Assembly: GCA_009741485.1 (NCBI GenBank)
Contig: CM019218.1
Coordinates: 35,464,387-35,528,386, forward strand
From: Malurus cyaneus samueli
Lineage: Eukaryota > Chordata > Aves > Passeriformes > Maluridae
Reading direction: 5' to 3'
Length of the DNA stretch: 64,000 nucleotides
Shown here: piece after piece, positions 22,200-35,705 of the stretch
Position numbering within the stretch: the first letter of the stretch is position 1
Layout: every line of letters begins with the position of its first letter
Notes under the pieces: model-generated
What the model saw: the letters and a program-made list of their open reading frames with translations, nothing else
Told to the model about the DNA's origin: nothing
Databases searched by the model: none
Position numbers and translations under genes: made by a program

Positions 22200-22560
22200 T
22201 GGGTGCTTCTCCAAAATATTGCATTAGGGTCACTGAAAGCCCTCGATTAGCATTGGCATTTGAATACCTGCTGCTGTGTACACAAGTGGTTGCCCATTTA
22301 ATATTAGCATGCACACAGAAGTGCAGCAATTCAATACAAACCATATACTGGTGCGTTGTACTAAACGCATATTAATCCAAAGTGCTTCATAATTCTGAGT
22401 AGCTATGTACTGAATGTGCAGTGAGGTATTTAAATTTGTAGCACCTGTTACTACTGACTCACATTAAAACACGTATTTATCAGAATTGATTTTTTGATGT
22501 CTATAATATACCATGAGAAGCTGTGATATTTTTTTTTAGCCTTCCAAAATCTACTTCCCC
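22200..22560. promoter_or_regulatory. AT-rich block, possible conserved non-coding element
   Basis: About 360 bases of AT-rich, non-repetitive sequence sit between GC-rich neighbours. It contains many homeodomain-like cores (TTAAT, TATTTAAAT, ATTAATCC). The sharp contrast with its flanks and the lack of any repeat signature suggest a conserved enhancer-like element. This is an inference from texture only. Confidence 0.28.
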
Positions 22561-25289
22561 CTAGTTACCATGCCTGTGATACCAGGTCAAGCTGGGCTAA
22601 ATTCCTAGAAGCTCTGAACAACAATGCCCCACCTACCACAGCTCCCATCTCCAAGGATTGCAGGTGGTGCCCACAGTGCCAGGCAGCTCCACAGACTTTG
22701 CTGGCCTTTGGAGAATTTGAGTCAGCAAAGCTCCAGCCCTGAGGCACAGCCCCACAGAGCCAAGGTGTGAGCATGTCTGGGATTCAGCACAGGAGCTGCT
22801 TGGTCCCAGCTGCCTCCCTCGGCTGCTGTCTGGAGAAGTGAAGGGTAATGTGCTCAGGCAGTCGGTGATGGATGGCAGGGCAAGCCCTGAGATGAGGAGA
22901 CGAATTGCACTGCTTGCGGGAGGAGCGGGAGGGAGGCTGAAGGGCCGGGGCAGCGCGTTCCCTGGGGCTGTGCAGAGCTGCTGATGTGGGATTTATGCCC
23001 CCTTGGCATCGCAGCAAGGTCCCAGAAGGCTGGAGGTGTGGGGGAAAAGCATGGATATGGGGTGGGGATGAGGTAGAGAAGCAGAGTTGTTTGGGTTAAG
23101 TTGCCTTTGCAGCCTGAATGATTGGAATGGGGTGGGAGAGGAAGGAATACCACCATCCTGCTGCCCTAGGGAAATAGGCTGCTGTGACCTCCACCCTGGG
23201 GTGAGTAATTGCCACATCTGTCATTGCTGAGGGTCAGAGTCAAAGCAGGCAGCGGCTGCCAGCGCCTCTGGGGAGAGCTGAGCTGGCAGCCCTCCAGCAC
23301 CGGCTCCCCTGGCCCTCTCCGCGCTGAATCCTGGAGGATGAAGCATCATCCCCGGTGGAGGCAGGAGGAAATTGCTGAGGAGACCGTGACAAATCACGTC
23401 TCTGCACACACTTTGTGGAGTCTGCACCTCCAGAGTCCCTGCAGGGATTATGGCACCTGGGTACAGGAGCAGTTGGGAGCAGGAGCAGTGTCTGAGGGGC
23501 TGCTTAGATCCCACTGCCAGCACCTTTTCCTCTGAGATCTGGAGCAGTGGGATCAGGGTCTGTCCCACAGCACTGAGCTGCTCCATCTTCCCCATCTCCA
23601 GCTGCAGAGAGTGACATCCTGCCATGGATGGGGGCTCCTTCCCAGGTACAGAAACACCACTGGCTTGGGCCCAGTGAAGGGAAAGAGCAAACAAGTGGGG
23701 ACCCAAACCAGTCTCTCAGGCAAACAGCAGTCTCAGCCCATCCTGGGAGGCTGGGGGGAAGTGGTGTTTGTGCCCATGTAGCACAGCTTGGGTGGTGGCA
23801 GTGCTTACAGCATGAGTGAGGGGTTGCTTTTATTTTGATGGGCAAGAGAGAGAAAAGGAGCAATCTCTCCAAAGCATCAGGCAGCTCCTGAGCCTGCCTC
23901 CTGCAAGCTCTCCATTTCCCAACAAACCAGGCAGGTTTTTTGGAGTGGAAAGAAAAGTGAGTCCATTACTGTCCACAGGGCACCTGCTGCTGCCGTCACT
24001 TCTAACCAGCTCTGTGAGAGGAGTGAGTGGGAGTTGCTCATTTCTGCAGTAATCTCTGTTTCCCAACAGCGTCAACAAATGCAGGCTGTATCCCAAAAAA
24101 TGGCAGGGGATAAAAGCAATGAGTCCTTCTAGCTAAGGGCTGTGCTATATCTCCAAGCAGATATATCCCCTTCTCAGACATGGAAGATTTGCCACAAACC
24201 AGGGGGACACCCAAAATGTGTCCAAACCCACTCAAGAGCAAACTGCTGTCCTATCCTCCCCTCTCTTACTTGGCTGGGAGGGAGAAAAGCCGTGTGCTGG
24301 CACCCGGAGTTTCGAGCATCAGCCTCTGATGGACAGATGCACCTGAGGTTATGGTTCAGCAAAGTGGGGAGAGGCAGCCCCTGGGAGCCACCGTGACAAG
24401 AGTGCTCTTGGGTTAAACATGAACCCACCTAAGAGTGAAAGTGGGTCAGGGCAGTCTCCCTCAGCTCACTAACTGGTTAATTTGATTCCTCGTTTAGTCA
24501 GAGCAGAAGGAAATTGTGGGCTCTGACTCCCACCCTTCCCTTTGATCTGCTATGATTGCTGCAGGCACTTGCTTCTTTCTGCAAGGACTGGATTCAGAGC
24601 CCCAAAAAGCTGATGACTGTTTGCAAGACAAGGCTCTGGAGCAGGGTGGGATGGATTTTGAGGATGGGCCTGGGAGAGTCCTTTCCCTCAGCTGAGCAAT
24701 GGTGCAGGTCAAAGCAGCAGCTTTTTGCACACCATCCCCGCTGACCTTGCCTCGCTGCCAGGCTGCAGCAGCAGCTCCCCAGGGCTCGCCATCACGGCGC
24801 CCGGACATCGCTGTCCTCCTGCAAAACACAGTGGTGAGTCCAGGTCTTCCTCTCCCTGGGAAACAGAAGCACCATGCAGGTCAGCACTAAAATAACCTGT
24901 TCCCACTCTAGGCAGGGGCTGGGGAAGGGGAAAGCCATCCTTCCCCTGAGCTGATGGAATGGGATCTCTCCTGCTCACCCAGAGCCTGGGAGAAGCTGGG
25001 CAAAGAGCGGCACGGTGCTGGCAGGTGGCACTGGTGCCTTTGTGGTCCCAGAGCTGTTGTTTGTCCCATGTGCCACTGCTGCCCTGAACCTGTCTTGCTC
25101 CTCTGCCACCACCATGGCCTGGCCTGGCCGTGACTTCCCATGCTGAGGTTATGGCTGCACGGGAGCTGTGAGATTCACCTGCCTGAGCCCTGGGAATGTG
25201 GATCCACCTGTCCATCCATCCTGCCGCTTCCAGGGCTGGCTGCACGTGCCTTAGGAGTGGGGAGAGGAAAGCCGTCCGAGTGGTGTTGG
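22561..25289. other. Gene-poor interval
   Basis: No supportable gene. The longest frame, 24709-25395 on the minus strand (228 codons), has no recognisable domain and no obvious coding-like pattern, and it runs on into the AT-rich block at 25.3 kb. Confidence 0.5.
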
Positions 25290-25430
25290 TTTGTTTTGCA
25301 GGCGACGATAATTTTCTGTCTGCTACACGCTTTTTAATTAACCGCTGAGAGCATGTGGGGCGAGAGGCGTAATGAGCACTCCGTTTGCATATCAAAAGGC
25401 AGCATTATTAATATCCCTATGCTCACAGGA
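25290..25430. promoter_or_regulatory. Compact AT-rich block with POU and homeodomain cores
   Basis: TTAATTAA at 25334-25341, an octamer-like TTTGCATAT at 25384-25392 immediately followed by a TCF/LEF-like ATCAAAAG, and ATTATTAATAT just after 25400 are packed into about 140 bases. The block also retains isolated CpGs, unusual for neutrally decaying AT-rich sequence. It reads like a developmental enhancer core. No conservation data are available. Confidence 0.33.
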
Positions 25431-28400
25431 GCTCTCAGAAGGCAGGCAGGTCACAGGCAGGCCAAATGCCCTGCTGGTGTGTGAGGGGCTGCTGGGCTGT
25501 GCTGGGTGATGGGGTGATGGGCAGGGAGCGGGGAGCCTCAGCCTTGCACCCTGCAGTGGCAAGCAGAAGGGTTTTGTCAAGGCAGGGAGGTGACAGGGAC
25601 GTTTCTAAGCAAAGGGGGTGGGGGAGGTCTCACTGAGGATTTTTGGTGAATTTGCCCAAATCCAGGCTGCTTTGCAGCAGTTCCTTTTCTTGACGCTCCT
25701 GCCAGCCTGGAGCAGTTGTCCCCAGGCGACCCCTTGCTGGCCAGTGCCAGTGGCCCTGGAAGGCAGTGCTGAAGTGGCTGATTGTTCAGATAAAGCTTAT
25801 CCTGTTACCCAGGCTGTTTGTTGCCGTACGGCATTTGCACAGAGAAGTCCCTGTAGATCTCAATTTGGCCATGCTCAGACAGCAGGATTAAATGTTCCTT
25901 TGCTTCTGTCTCCTGCATGGAGGAAATCAGCTACCAGGGTGATGGTTTACTCCTACACATGCACTTGTCTTTCTCCTTTACTCTCTTCTAATTAAATATA
26001 AAAATTTCCCAAGGGATAGGAGAGACAGCATGCCAGGGCATCCTTGGCTCTCTCTGCATGTCTGGACACGGTGTGCTTACTGGGATTCTGTCCTTGCCAG
26101 GCTCTTGAGGTTTTTTGTCAGCAAGAGACTGTTTTGAACACTCGGGTTAGCCCATCCACTTACCGGCAGGCTGAGCAGGCAGCCCCAGGTGGGACTTGTC
26201 TGGCAGGCATTGGTTTCTCTTCTGAAAAGCTGGGGGAAGTCTGTGTGAGCTTTGCAAAGTTCTGCGATGAGGAACGTGATGCCCAGGATTTCTTCTGCTC
26301 TGCTTCCCCTTTCTCTCTGCTCCTCCTGCTTCTGTGCAGCCTGTGTTTGTGTGGATAACCTCACCTCAAGGAGACAAGGATTTGCAGCTTCTGGAGGAAG
26401 GGGACAAAAGAATTTCCACAGCTTGATTTGCTCCCCCGATCATCCTCCCAGTTAGACAGGGCATGTGGGGCAATGAGAAATGCTGTAAGGGTCTGCAGGT
26501 AGCTAGCAGCACAACAGCTGAGAGACCAAGAGGGAAAAATGCCCTGTGGGAGGAGGAGCAAATACCTGGCTCTTTTCCTCCCTGTGCGGGTGCACTTGGA
26601 AATGTTTTTGGAGGAAGTGAACCTATTTGAACAGGAATACATGCACTTCCTCAGTTAAGGAAACCCTTCCTGGCTCCTCTGACCCTGCCTGACTTCCCAG
26701 CAGCCATCTCTGAGCTCCTCCATGGCAGGGGAAGGACGGGGAGGGCTTTGTAAGGAACAGGAGCTGTGGTTTGATAGCAGAGCGCATTATCAAAGGGATT
26801 TCTACCCTCCAAGTTCATTATCCATGCTGCCAGTCAACAAAATTAACTGATTTCTGTGCTCTGCCTCAAAAACTTCGTATAAAAGCCAGCCAAAGATACG
26901 CTTAAGTTGATCATGTTGCAAGACAAATTTACTACCAGATTCCTCTAAGCCAGTTAGAGGTAGAACAACACAATGATCAAATTAAGGGCACAATTAAGAT
27001 TAAATTGATAGGTTTGAATGTTGAAGTGCCAAGTGAACACAGCAGGTAATCACATTGAACAGCGAGGCTGATATTAGAAAGGATGACATGGTATTCATCT
27101 TCTGTGTGCTCTGAGAGTCAGAACAGCTGAATCACTTTCAGGTGAGGCTTCAGTCAATGTCACGAAGGGATTGAGAATGGAAGGAGCTGCAGGATACACA
27201 GGTCCCTAAGATCAAGCACCTGCTACTGGTTCTCCACCTCATTGAAGCTGAAGCCACTCAGGGTAGGGTGGCACAGAGGTACCACTAGACCTTTTGCCTC
27301 TTGGATGTGGCTGATGAAAAGACACACAGAAGAATAAAAGTAGGTTTAAATGAGTATGAGTTTGAAGAGCTGTTGATTGTGGCCACCTAACACTTCCTTG
27401 GATTGACAGGTCTTTGCAAGGTGTTGTATAGGGATATTGAGCACTTGAATTTTAGTATTTTCAGCCTGTCTAGTGAGCCAGATATGTGCTCCCTGACATG
27501 CTGCCTTCCTCATTTGCTGGGGTCAGAGCAAAAAGTCCATGTAAACAAACTTTCCTATTATCCCAAAAGATCTCACTACCTTCTCTAGGGGGTTTTCTGA
27601 ACTTGAGAGCTTGTTTCATTTCTTCCAGCAGTGCTGCTCTGTTCAGAGCTCTTTTTCTCAGGAAGAGGAGGAGCTGCTGCCCATGTACCACCACAAGAAG
27701 GATGTATAGCTCACACGGGACCTGTGGTGGTTTGTGATTTGCAGCACGCCTTGCTTTGGTGAGCAGATGTCTGGGATGAGGAGGCCAGGACCTTCCTTCA
27801 CATTCATAGAAGGGTCTTGTACTCCTCTGTTTTGGAGATTACTTTCTGAGGAGCATGTGACAGCTTGTCTGTGAAGCAGGAGGAAGGATTAACCATAAAC
27901 ATCATCACTGTTATGTCTGACTGAAACATGGGGGCTCTCAGAATTCACACCCCAAAAGGAGGAGCTGTTTCAGTGTGTGTCCCATGCAGGTGCTGGGTGC
28001 TTCTTAGTCCTGTCCCTGTCACTGCCTGTTATTTACCTCCACAGCTTCAGTGTCTCAGTCCCTTTCCCAAGGGGTCAAGGGCAGCCAGCTGTTCCCACCA
28101 GCAGCAGACACACGTGTGCATGGCATTAGGTGGGAGAAGAGGCTCCATCCCCAGGCAGGATCCATCTCCAGGAAAAGGGGACATAGCACTCGGGGTGGCT
28201 GGCACAGCATCGCTTTTGGGGGAGAAATCCTGACCATCCTTGTTTTTTTTCCTCAGGACAATTTAATTGAGTTTCCTCAGGGAGAAGCATTTCCATCTAA
28301 TTCAGCTCTTAATTAACCCTGAACACCCCAAAGAAGCTCCGCAACCACTTGTAAATTAAATATGAAAAGCATTATTTATCTAGGAATAGCAGCCTAATGG

Positions 28401-30564
28401 CTGCAGCTCTGATGTTTATGGTCACTAATGATGATGGATATGGGAGAGAGAAGTTGGGAAGGAAATGGACGGGAAGAGTCTCTTTGCTCTTAAAAGGTAC
28501 AGACACAGATCTGTAAAGGACGTGTTCCTGGGGCAGAAATGGACTCTTTCCCCCCTTGATTAGAAATGAATGTGAATGGAGCACCAGGACATTGGAGGAG
28601 CATATTCCCAATGTAATAACCTGTGTCTTATACTGTGTGTGGCAAGGTGAGCCACAGGGCTGCTGTTGCTGGAAAAGAGGAAAGTCAAATCTGCTTGTTG
28701 CAATGGAAAATGGTTCTGCAGCTGATAGGAGCCAAAGAAAAATGCTAGGAGCATTCCAGCCTTTCCCAAGGAGGGTGTGAGAGATGGAGATGCTATTGGC
28801 TGTTGCCAACACTACCTGTTGTCCCTACAAGCCTTCTCTGAGCCTGGGTTTTACCCCAGTGGGGCGACTGCAGGGTTCGCTTCCTTAACACCAGCTCTGT
28901 TTGTTGGCATCGAAAAGAAAAAAAATGCCCACAGGCACAGCTGCCTCTTTGGAGGCTCGGAGAGAAAGAAAAAGCAGGAGAGTGGCATGTTGGGGCTGAT
29001 CCCAGAGGGAGAGTTGGCTGTGGAATGGCCGGCACAGCCGGAGACCCGTAGCGGTGTGTGAGCCGGCTGGAGCTGGAGCAGCCTGTGAGCCTCCAGTCTG
29101 GCATTTCCTTAAGGCTTTCCACTTCCTATTTTGTCTCCGCTCAAAGGTTTTGTCCCTTTCAGCAGGCAGGAGAGCTGAAGCCAGCTGCCTGCCTTCTCCC
29201 AGGGGAGGTTTCTTCCTGACGCGGATGGAAGATATTCCCGGTGAGGCTTTCCCCAGGGCTCAGCATGGCTGGCCGTGACAGGTACATGGCTGTCACACAG
29301 GACAGGGGTAGGAGAGTGCAGATGGGGGGATGAAGGCCATGTTTGGGGCAGCTCCCCTGCTTAGGATGCTCTGTGCTGAGTTTTAAGATCGTTAAGAGTT
29401 TGCAGGCACAGGATGCCAAGGAGGAGAATTTCTGTTCCTGGGAGTTTTCCTTGTGCCACCCTCCCGCTGTGCATTCATTGTCCTGTTCAGCAGTGCAGTA
29501 TTAACCCTTGAGAGCAAGGGCTGTTCATGTAGCAGCTGTCTCGCTCCTCTGGTGGGTGCAGATTTGCTGGCAGTGCCTGGCTGGGCCGGGGTAAGGAGCA
29601 AGGAGCGAGGCTGGCACAGCAGGAATGGGTCGGAATGGCCCCCAAGCCAGTCCCAGCCTCAAGCACAAGGCACAAATGCCCAAAATGTCACCAGGAACTG
29701 CGATGCTCTGGGTTACATGTTTATCTAATACAGCATCACATCTCATTGTGCTTCTGGCCTCACACAGCTGCTTCCTGTGACAAAACCATCGTTGTTTAAT
29801 CCCACACCGGCTGAAGGGTGAAGTGGTGTTTTCCCACCTCATCCCTGCACTTGCTTCACTGACCAGCCCTTCTGCTAAGCAACAGGGAAAGCTTTCCCAT
29901 CTTCTCCCTGCCCTTTGTTAATCTGTTAGGCTGGCTAGTGCCTCCCCTCCCTACAGCTGGGGTTCCCATCCCTTGATCTGCCCCTCTCCTTGGTGTCCCT
30001 GTCACAACCCTGCAGCCTCCTGCCCGTCCCTGTGCTGCTCTCTGCGTGTCACCCAGCCTGTCCTGGCTGCAGCGAGGTGTCACCGGCTGCCTCTGCACTG
30101 TCAGCAGGGATTGTAGCCCGAGGTGTTCCTGGGGCGTTCCCAGCTTCTTCTGGAGCAGGATACAGAAACACTCCCAGCTTTAGAAAAACCTGTGAGTTTT
30201 ATGCTGCAAAGTGCATTTCTCTGTATCAATACAATTTGTCACCGTGGTGCCCATCCCTGCAGTACCTCCGGGACTCTCTGAAGCTCCTTGCCGTATCCTG
30301 TGCTCGTGAATCACCTGAAGAATTTTGCATTTGTTCCTACCTCCTGTCTCTGCTCCTCCATCCACGCTCTTAATAACACGCTTGCATAGCAGGAAACCAA
30401 GCACGTGTCCCGACTTCACCACTGCTAATCTTTTGCCGTTATAAACCCCAACTATTTATCCTCTCTGCTTTGGGACTCCTCGCCAGGTTCCCATGCAAGA
30501 AAAAGATGGTGCCTTTTGCCCTCTGGCTAATTAGCTTTTTTAGCAGCAGTCTGGACAATCTTTT
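25431..30564. other. Gene-poor interval with scattered AT-rich blocks
   Basis: No gene is supportable. Two AT-rich, non-repetitive stretches, about 26770-27070 and 28250-28420, contain clusters of TAATTA/TTAATTAA-like cores and could be conserved elements. The remainder is ordinary mixed-composition sequence. Confidence 0.45.
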
Positions 30565-30835
30565 GTCAGAGGAGCTCTAAATAAATAGCCACTTCGTTGT
30601 TCTGCATCCGCCGCTGGGCTGATATGTTCAAGGAAATCTGGGAGATTAGTGAGACATGGTTTTCCTCTGAGACACACACACTGGGCTGTATTATGAGATG
30701 TTCTGTTTTTAATTATCATTCCAATCAATTTGGTGCACACAGATGTGCAATTTACTGATCTGTAATTCCCCAAATTACCCCTGGAGGCTTCATTTTTATT
30801 GTCAGTGTAACATTTGCTACCAACTATCTGCTGTT
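30565..30835 (-). mobile_element. Ancient LINE reverse-transcriptase fragment (CR1/L3 superfamily), possibly exapted
   Basis: The minus strand encodes GNYRSVNCTSVCTKLIGMII (from about 30773 downwards), which fits the LINE reverse-transcriptase block NYRPVSLTSV...K..E..I. Further on, GKPCLTNLPDFLEHI (centred near 30660) fits the next block, G(K/R)SCLTNL..FL. The catalytic motif that should follow, YLD.SKAFD, is broken: YLF remains and the frame around the aspartate is shifted and shortened. The element is therefore dead as an enzyme. The fragment sits in an AT-rich, enhancer-like block and stays open for 77 codons (30540-30773), surprising for so old a copy. Exaptation as a regulatory element is inference. 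Confidence 0.65.
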
Positions 30836-33599
30836 TGGTTTTTTAGGGGGGAAGGCTTTCTTGTTGTTTTTTTGTTTTTACACCTCCAGCCATCTGCTCT
30901 CCAGAAATCCATTTTGCCTCATTCTTTTCTTTCTTGTTACCTGCTGTAGTTTCTTGTTGCCAGGCAAGGTTTTGATTTGCCCATTTGGGAGCACCCCGTG
31001 TGCTGCGGAGGCACCTGGAGCCTGTTGTGGGCTGTGACAGGAATCCACTCTGCAGCCAAGCCCTTTCTGCTATAACCCTGTCTGGGTTCTCCCGCTGTAG
31101 CAGGCAGACACCAATCCCACGGCAGCTCCAGGTATACAGCTTAATTAATTAGTGCTTGTAGAGCGCAGTCAGGAGGTTCTGGGGAAGATGAACATATCAT
31201 AAGTGCCCTCTTCACGGAGATGTGTAATCACTGCTCTCGGGGTGCTGCTGGTGTGAGGCAGAGGCAGCTCACAGGGCTGGCACAGACACACCCTCTGTGA
31301 GGAGGGGGCAATTGGCTGCATCTCCTCCAGGAGACACAATTTCCTCTCGGGCAATGAGTGAACAAAGCAAAGAAACGCAGCAGGATGGAGGTATCTGCAT
31401 CTGGCCAAAAGCTCTGCCACTTGGGAGACATTCTCTGTGGGGCCAGATGCCAGTCTGGCAGACCCCAGTTCTGATCATTCCTGGACTTGCTCATGACCCA
31501 GCAGCCCTGGAAAATCCTCTCGTTATCCGAGCCTTGCATTTGTGTCCCCAGGGCATCCCAGACCCCAGGTTCGTCCCTATAAACCCCCACATCTGTGGCT
31601 CTCTGGTCACATGCTCAGCACTGGCATCCTCCAGGAGGTGCTGAATCATGCACTCCTGGGATGCCCTGCATCCCACGGGGTGCTGCAGCCCTCCTCTGCT
31701 TATACTTTGTGGGTGCTTAATTATTAATGAAAAACTCTTCCAGCCTCTCTCTGATGCAGGAAGCCACAGAGAAAAGCTCATAGCCCCTTGAGTCTCCCGT
31801 ATTGGACCTAGGCAAGAGACACAAGGGAGCTCTAAATCCAGTCCTTGTGATGATGGGGGACCAGGGCGGCCAGTGCTGCAGAGGGCAGGGAGCTGTCTGA
31901 GAGTGAGATTTAAAAAGCACAGTGACCTGGCAGTGGCAGTGAGTGCTAGGTTGGAGTTAATCTCCATTTAATTCTTTTTCAGATAATCCAGTCTCGGCTG
32001 TGGTCCCATGCTCCTTGACCCCTTAATCCTATTGTCACAGAACCTGTTTAATGGGGAAGCTGGAGAGGGCTCCTGTGAAAAGGCCTGGGGCGTCTCTCTG
32101 GGCCCCAGCTCTTTGTCTGCCCCACCTGCCTCCTCCATTCCTGCCTGGCATGGGTCTGGTACTGACACATCACCTTCCTCCCCCTTCTCAGCTCTCTTTC
32201 TTGCCTGCTGGCTGAGAGAGACCCTCCACCCAGAAGTGAAGAGCGGGCAGGGAAGAGGGCACTCCCAGGCACATTTACTGGGGAGTTCTGAGGTGATCTG
32301 TCTGCCAACACGAGCTCCACACCAGTTCTGCAAGCTTTGTTCTGCTTTGGGAGGGCTGGTTGTGATGGACAGAGTGTGGAGGGGGAACGTCCCTTGTGTC
32401 CCAGCTTTCAGCTGGTGCATGGGGCAGCACCCAGTCAGCAGTGGTCATCACTGGGAGAGAATTTGGGTAATAAATTTCAGAACTAGAGCTGATGGAAAAG
32501 CAGGTGTGTTTAAGATACAAAATTTCCCCACTGCCCTCCTCCTTGCCAGTGAGCAGGCTGCTCATCCTGGGGCTGGGGCTGGAGCAGAGCACAGCCACCA
32601 AGCCTGGCTCCTCCTCACTTTGGTTAACTAGAAACATCCACCTTGCTGTTCCTACTGGTGCTTACACACATCTGCATCTGTATTTCCAGAGGAGTGGGGC
32701 TGGAAACCCTGACCCCGATGTGCAGTGCATGAACACGCTGCCAAGGGTTTGCTGGAGCCGCTTCCCCGAGTGCCCAGCGAGCACCAGGCAGCTCAGAGCA
32801 TTCCTTGGGGATGGGTTTGTGATCTGTTTGTGAGGGATCCTCGTTGGCTCGGCCAGGGGGTCGCTGTGGCTCCTTGCCAGGGCTTGCTGGGCTGCTGCCA
32901 GCCCGTGGAGCACTCTGACCCTCCTCTGTGGCTGCAAAGCCATTCATTCATGAGCAAGTTGTTCCTGGGAGTCACGCAGTCAAGCGGGGTGGTCCTCTGG
33001 GGACATGAGCCATGCCTGACTGACAGGCTGCGCTCCCTTGTTGGCTTCCCACCGTCCTTCTCGGAAAGACTGGTGGGGTTTGGATGCTCCCATGCCCTGC
33101 GAGTTCCCAGCAGGAGCCTTTACCCTCCACTGAATTTGGGAGTGAGAGCACAGATGTTCAGCTCCTTGGAGCCAGACAACAGGGAAACAACCTGTTCCTG
33201 TTCCTCTTCACGCTTCCCTGGACTGACACTAAGGACAGATTCAATCATTTTTGAGCCTGGATAGGAAGCAGAAAGGTGAAGTGTCCTGAATTGCCTGGGA
33301 AAGTTCATATTTCTGCCTTGCTCGTCACCCTGCATCCCTCCTCAGTGGGAGCAAGGCCACGGAGACATGGGATCACAGGGTAATGAGTTCAATGCAGTGG
33401 CTCCCAGGATGCTCTTTTCCCTCAGTTTTTCCTGCAGTGTCTCTCCTTGGCTCTCCGGCAGTGCCCACAGAGCTGGAACCCTGCGGAGGTGGCGGATCTT
33501 TTGAACCTGAAATTTTGCAGGGAGATACTTCATCTCTTGCTCCTTCACTCTTGCATGCATATTCAACCAGAAAAAGCGCTGTTCCCCTAAGGTGAAGTG

Positions 33600-33900
33600 G
33601 TAGGATATTAATTTTCTGAAGTTCTCGATAAGCTATTGAAGATTAATTTTAGGGAAAGCCAGGGGATATGATGGATTGGAGCCCAAGCTTGCTTAAATAT
33701 GCAATATTAAAAATTGATCGTTGTCTCTCCTTGTCATACACCCTGCCCCGGTGTCTGGGGCAATCCCACAGTCTGATAAAATGCCAGGAAAATACTCAAT
33801 AAGCCCCACGCCCAGCTGAGTGCAGATTTTAATAACTTGCATTGTCATTATTATTTTTTAAATCACTTTTATGAGTTTTTGTTTTGTTTAATGGCTGGCT
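33600..33900. promoter_or_regulatory. AT-rich block, possible conserved non-coding element
   Basis: About 300 bases of AT-rich sequence contain repeated ATTAATTTT/ATTTTTAAAT-type cores and ATATGCAATATTAAAAATTG near 33698. The flanks on both sides are GC-richer. No repeat family is recognised. It may be a conserved enhancer; the evidence is composition and motif density only. Confidence 0.3.
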
Positions 33901-35634
33901 CTGTTATGCAGATTGGCAGCTGGGGGCTAGGGAACCCTCCTCTACCTTCCAGGCTGTGAGACACCAGCACCCAGCACAACTTATTTCCCTGTCCTCCCCA
34001 CCCACCCCGGCCATGGGGATGATGCTCCTGGTGACTGAGGAGCCACGGGGAAGGCAGCCCATGGTGGGGTCAGGGGCCTTGGCCAGGGAAACCAGCTGGT
34101 GCAGAGGGCTGCTCAGCCTGAAGACATCCAGACATGGTGGATGCAGCATCATTCACGTTTTTGAAGTTTCTTGGTGCACGGAGGGGGAGTTGCATCTCAG
34201 TTTTATCTTCCTCGGTTGGAGCTCTGGGGTGGTTAATCCTTTGGCATCAACGTGGCATTGTGAACACTGACTCTGATGTTTCTTGCTTGCAGAGAGACAA
34301 CAAAATTTTGCCAAAATGTCGGAGTTCATCAAAGCAGTGAAGAACTCTCACAGCTATTTTTGAGGTTGGCTGCAAAGTGAGGGTCCCTCTGCAGCACAGA
34401 GCCCAAGATGACTCCATCAGGGCACTCAGCAGCACGAAGAAAGCTCAGTGGGATTCCCATTCATTCCTGACTGGCTGAGGGAAGTCCAGGCAAAATCTAC
34501 CTTATCTACTCTGATCAGAATGCTGCTGACATTATTTTCCTCCCTGCAGTTAGTGCTTGCAGGAGGAGGGATTTGCTGGCATTTGCACTTCACAGAGAGC
34601 TGCGAGAAGAGAAAGTGAGTCCCACAGAGCTTTCAGGGAGAACAAGAAGCATGGTGTGATCTAGCATCAGGCTTTCCTAGCCAATTTCCATTTTCTACTC
34701 ATAAGCAGCATAACAATACTGAGATGCTGCAGTGCCTGATGCAGTATAATCACCTTCAGAGCCAGTTTGACCACTGGCCACTCCTTTGCTGTCCATCAGG
34801 GGTGACTGAGTTGCGGCTGGACTGCAGAGACCATGTGTGTGGGACCCTGAGGGGTGGCACTGTGACCCTTTTTGCCATGCACGCCCTGAGCTGGGGTTAG
34901 CATAAGGAGCCACAGTTGAATAGAAAAGAGTAGGGTGCTTGAGCGAAGAGCTGTTATTTGCCAAAGGTCTAGTCTTCCCTGATTTGCACTTGGGCTGTAG
35001 TAGCACTTGTCCTAATGATTCATCCGTGCTCTTCATTGCAGCAGAGCCATGATGTGTTTGTGCAGCTCCCAGGGGTGTGAGGGCTGTGCTTGGAGTGCTG
35101 TGACCCTCAGCAGCCCCTGCCAAGGGAAAGGTTCAAAACACTCATGTGGCCAGTTCAGAATAACTGCCAACTGGCCTCCACAGCTGTGGGCAGTGGTGGC
35201 CACCTTCTCACCCATGTCCAGAGGTCCATGAAAGGGAAGGCCCATTTGCAAGCCGTGACAAGGTGAGAGCACAGCAGCAGCAAGCCCTAGACTGAATGGA
35301 CAAGCTAAACTGACCACAGGCAGTGACATGCTGGTGCGTGTGCCAGGGGACAGTGAGGTGTTCCCTGCCACTGGCACTGCTGGTGGTGCAGGTGGCTCAC
35401 ACAGTGACTACTGTTGGCTTTGGAATAGCAGGGTGCTGGTGGCCACAGCTGCTGTGTGAAACCCACAGTGATTGATGCTCTCTGCTGGCTGTGCCTGGTC
35501 CAAGATGTGAGACCCAGGGGAGCAGGAGTGATCTCAGCACTTTCAAAACCCTTGGAGAGAGACTTAGAATGCACAGGGACCACATCCAGACCTTACCAAG
35601 GCCTTCTCAGAGAATGCTGCACCTGTGCACTATA

Positions 35635-35664
35635 CATGGTGTGATATGGGGTTATCACACCGTG
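35635..35664. repeat. Short inverted repeat (9-base perfect stem, 12 with one wobble)
   Basis: GGTGTGATA (35638-35646) and TATCACACC (35653-35661) pair exactly across a 6-base loop. The stem extends three more positions (35635-35637 with 35662-35664) if one G-U wobble is allowed. There is no adjacent T-run, gene or transposon end to explain it. Confidence 0.75.
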
Positions 35665-35705
35665 TGATTTATGGTATGGGCTTAGTCCTATACAAATAGA
35701 CTCTG

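Noticed and set aside
24709..25395. 228-codon minus-strand open frame
   Set aside because: No recognisable domain; runs into an AT-rich non-coding block; no coding-like pattern.
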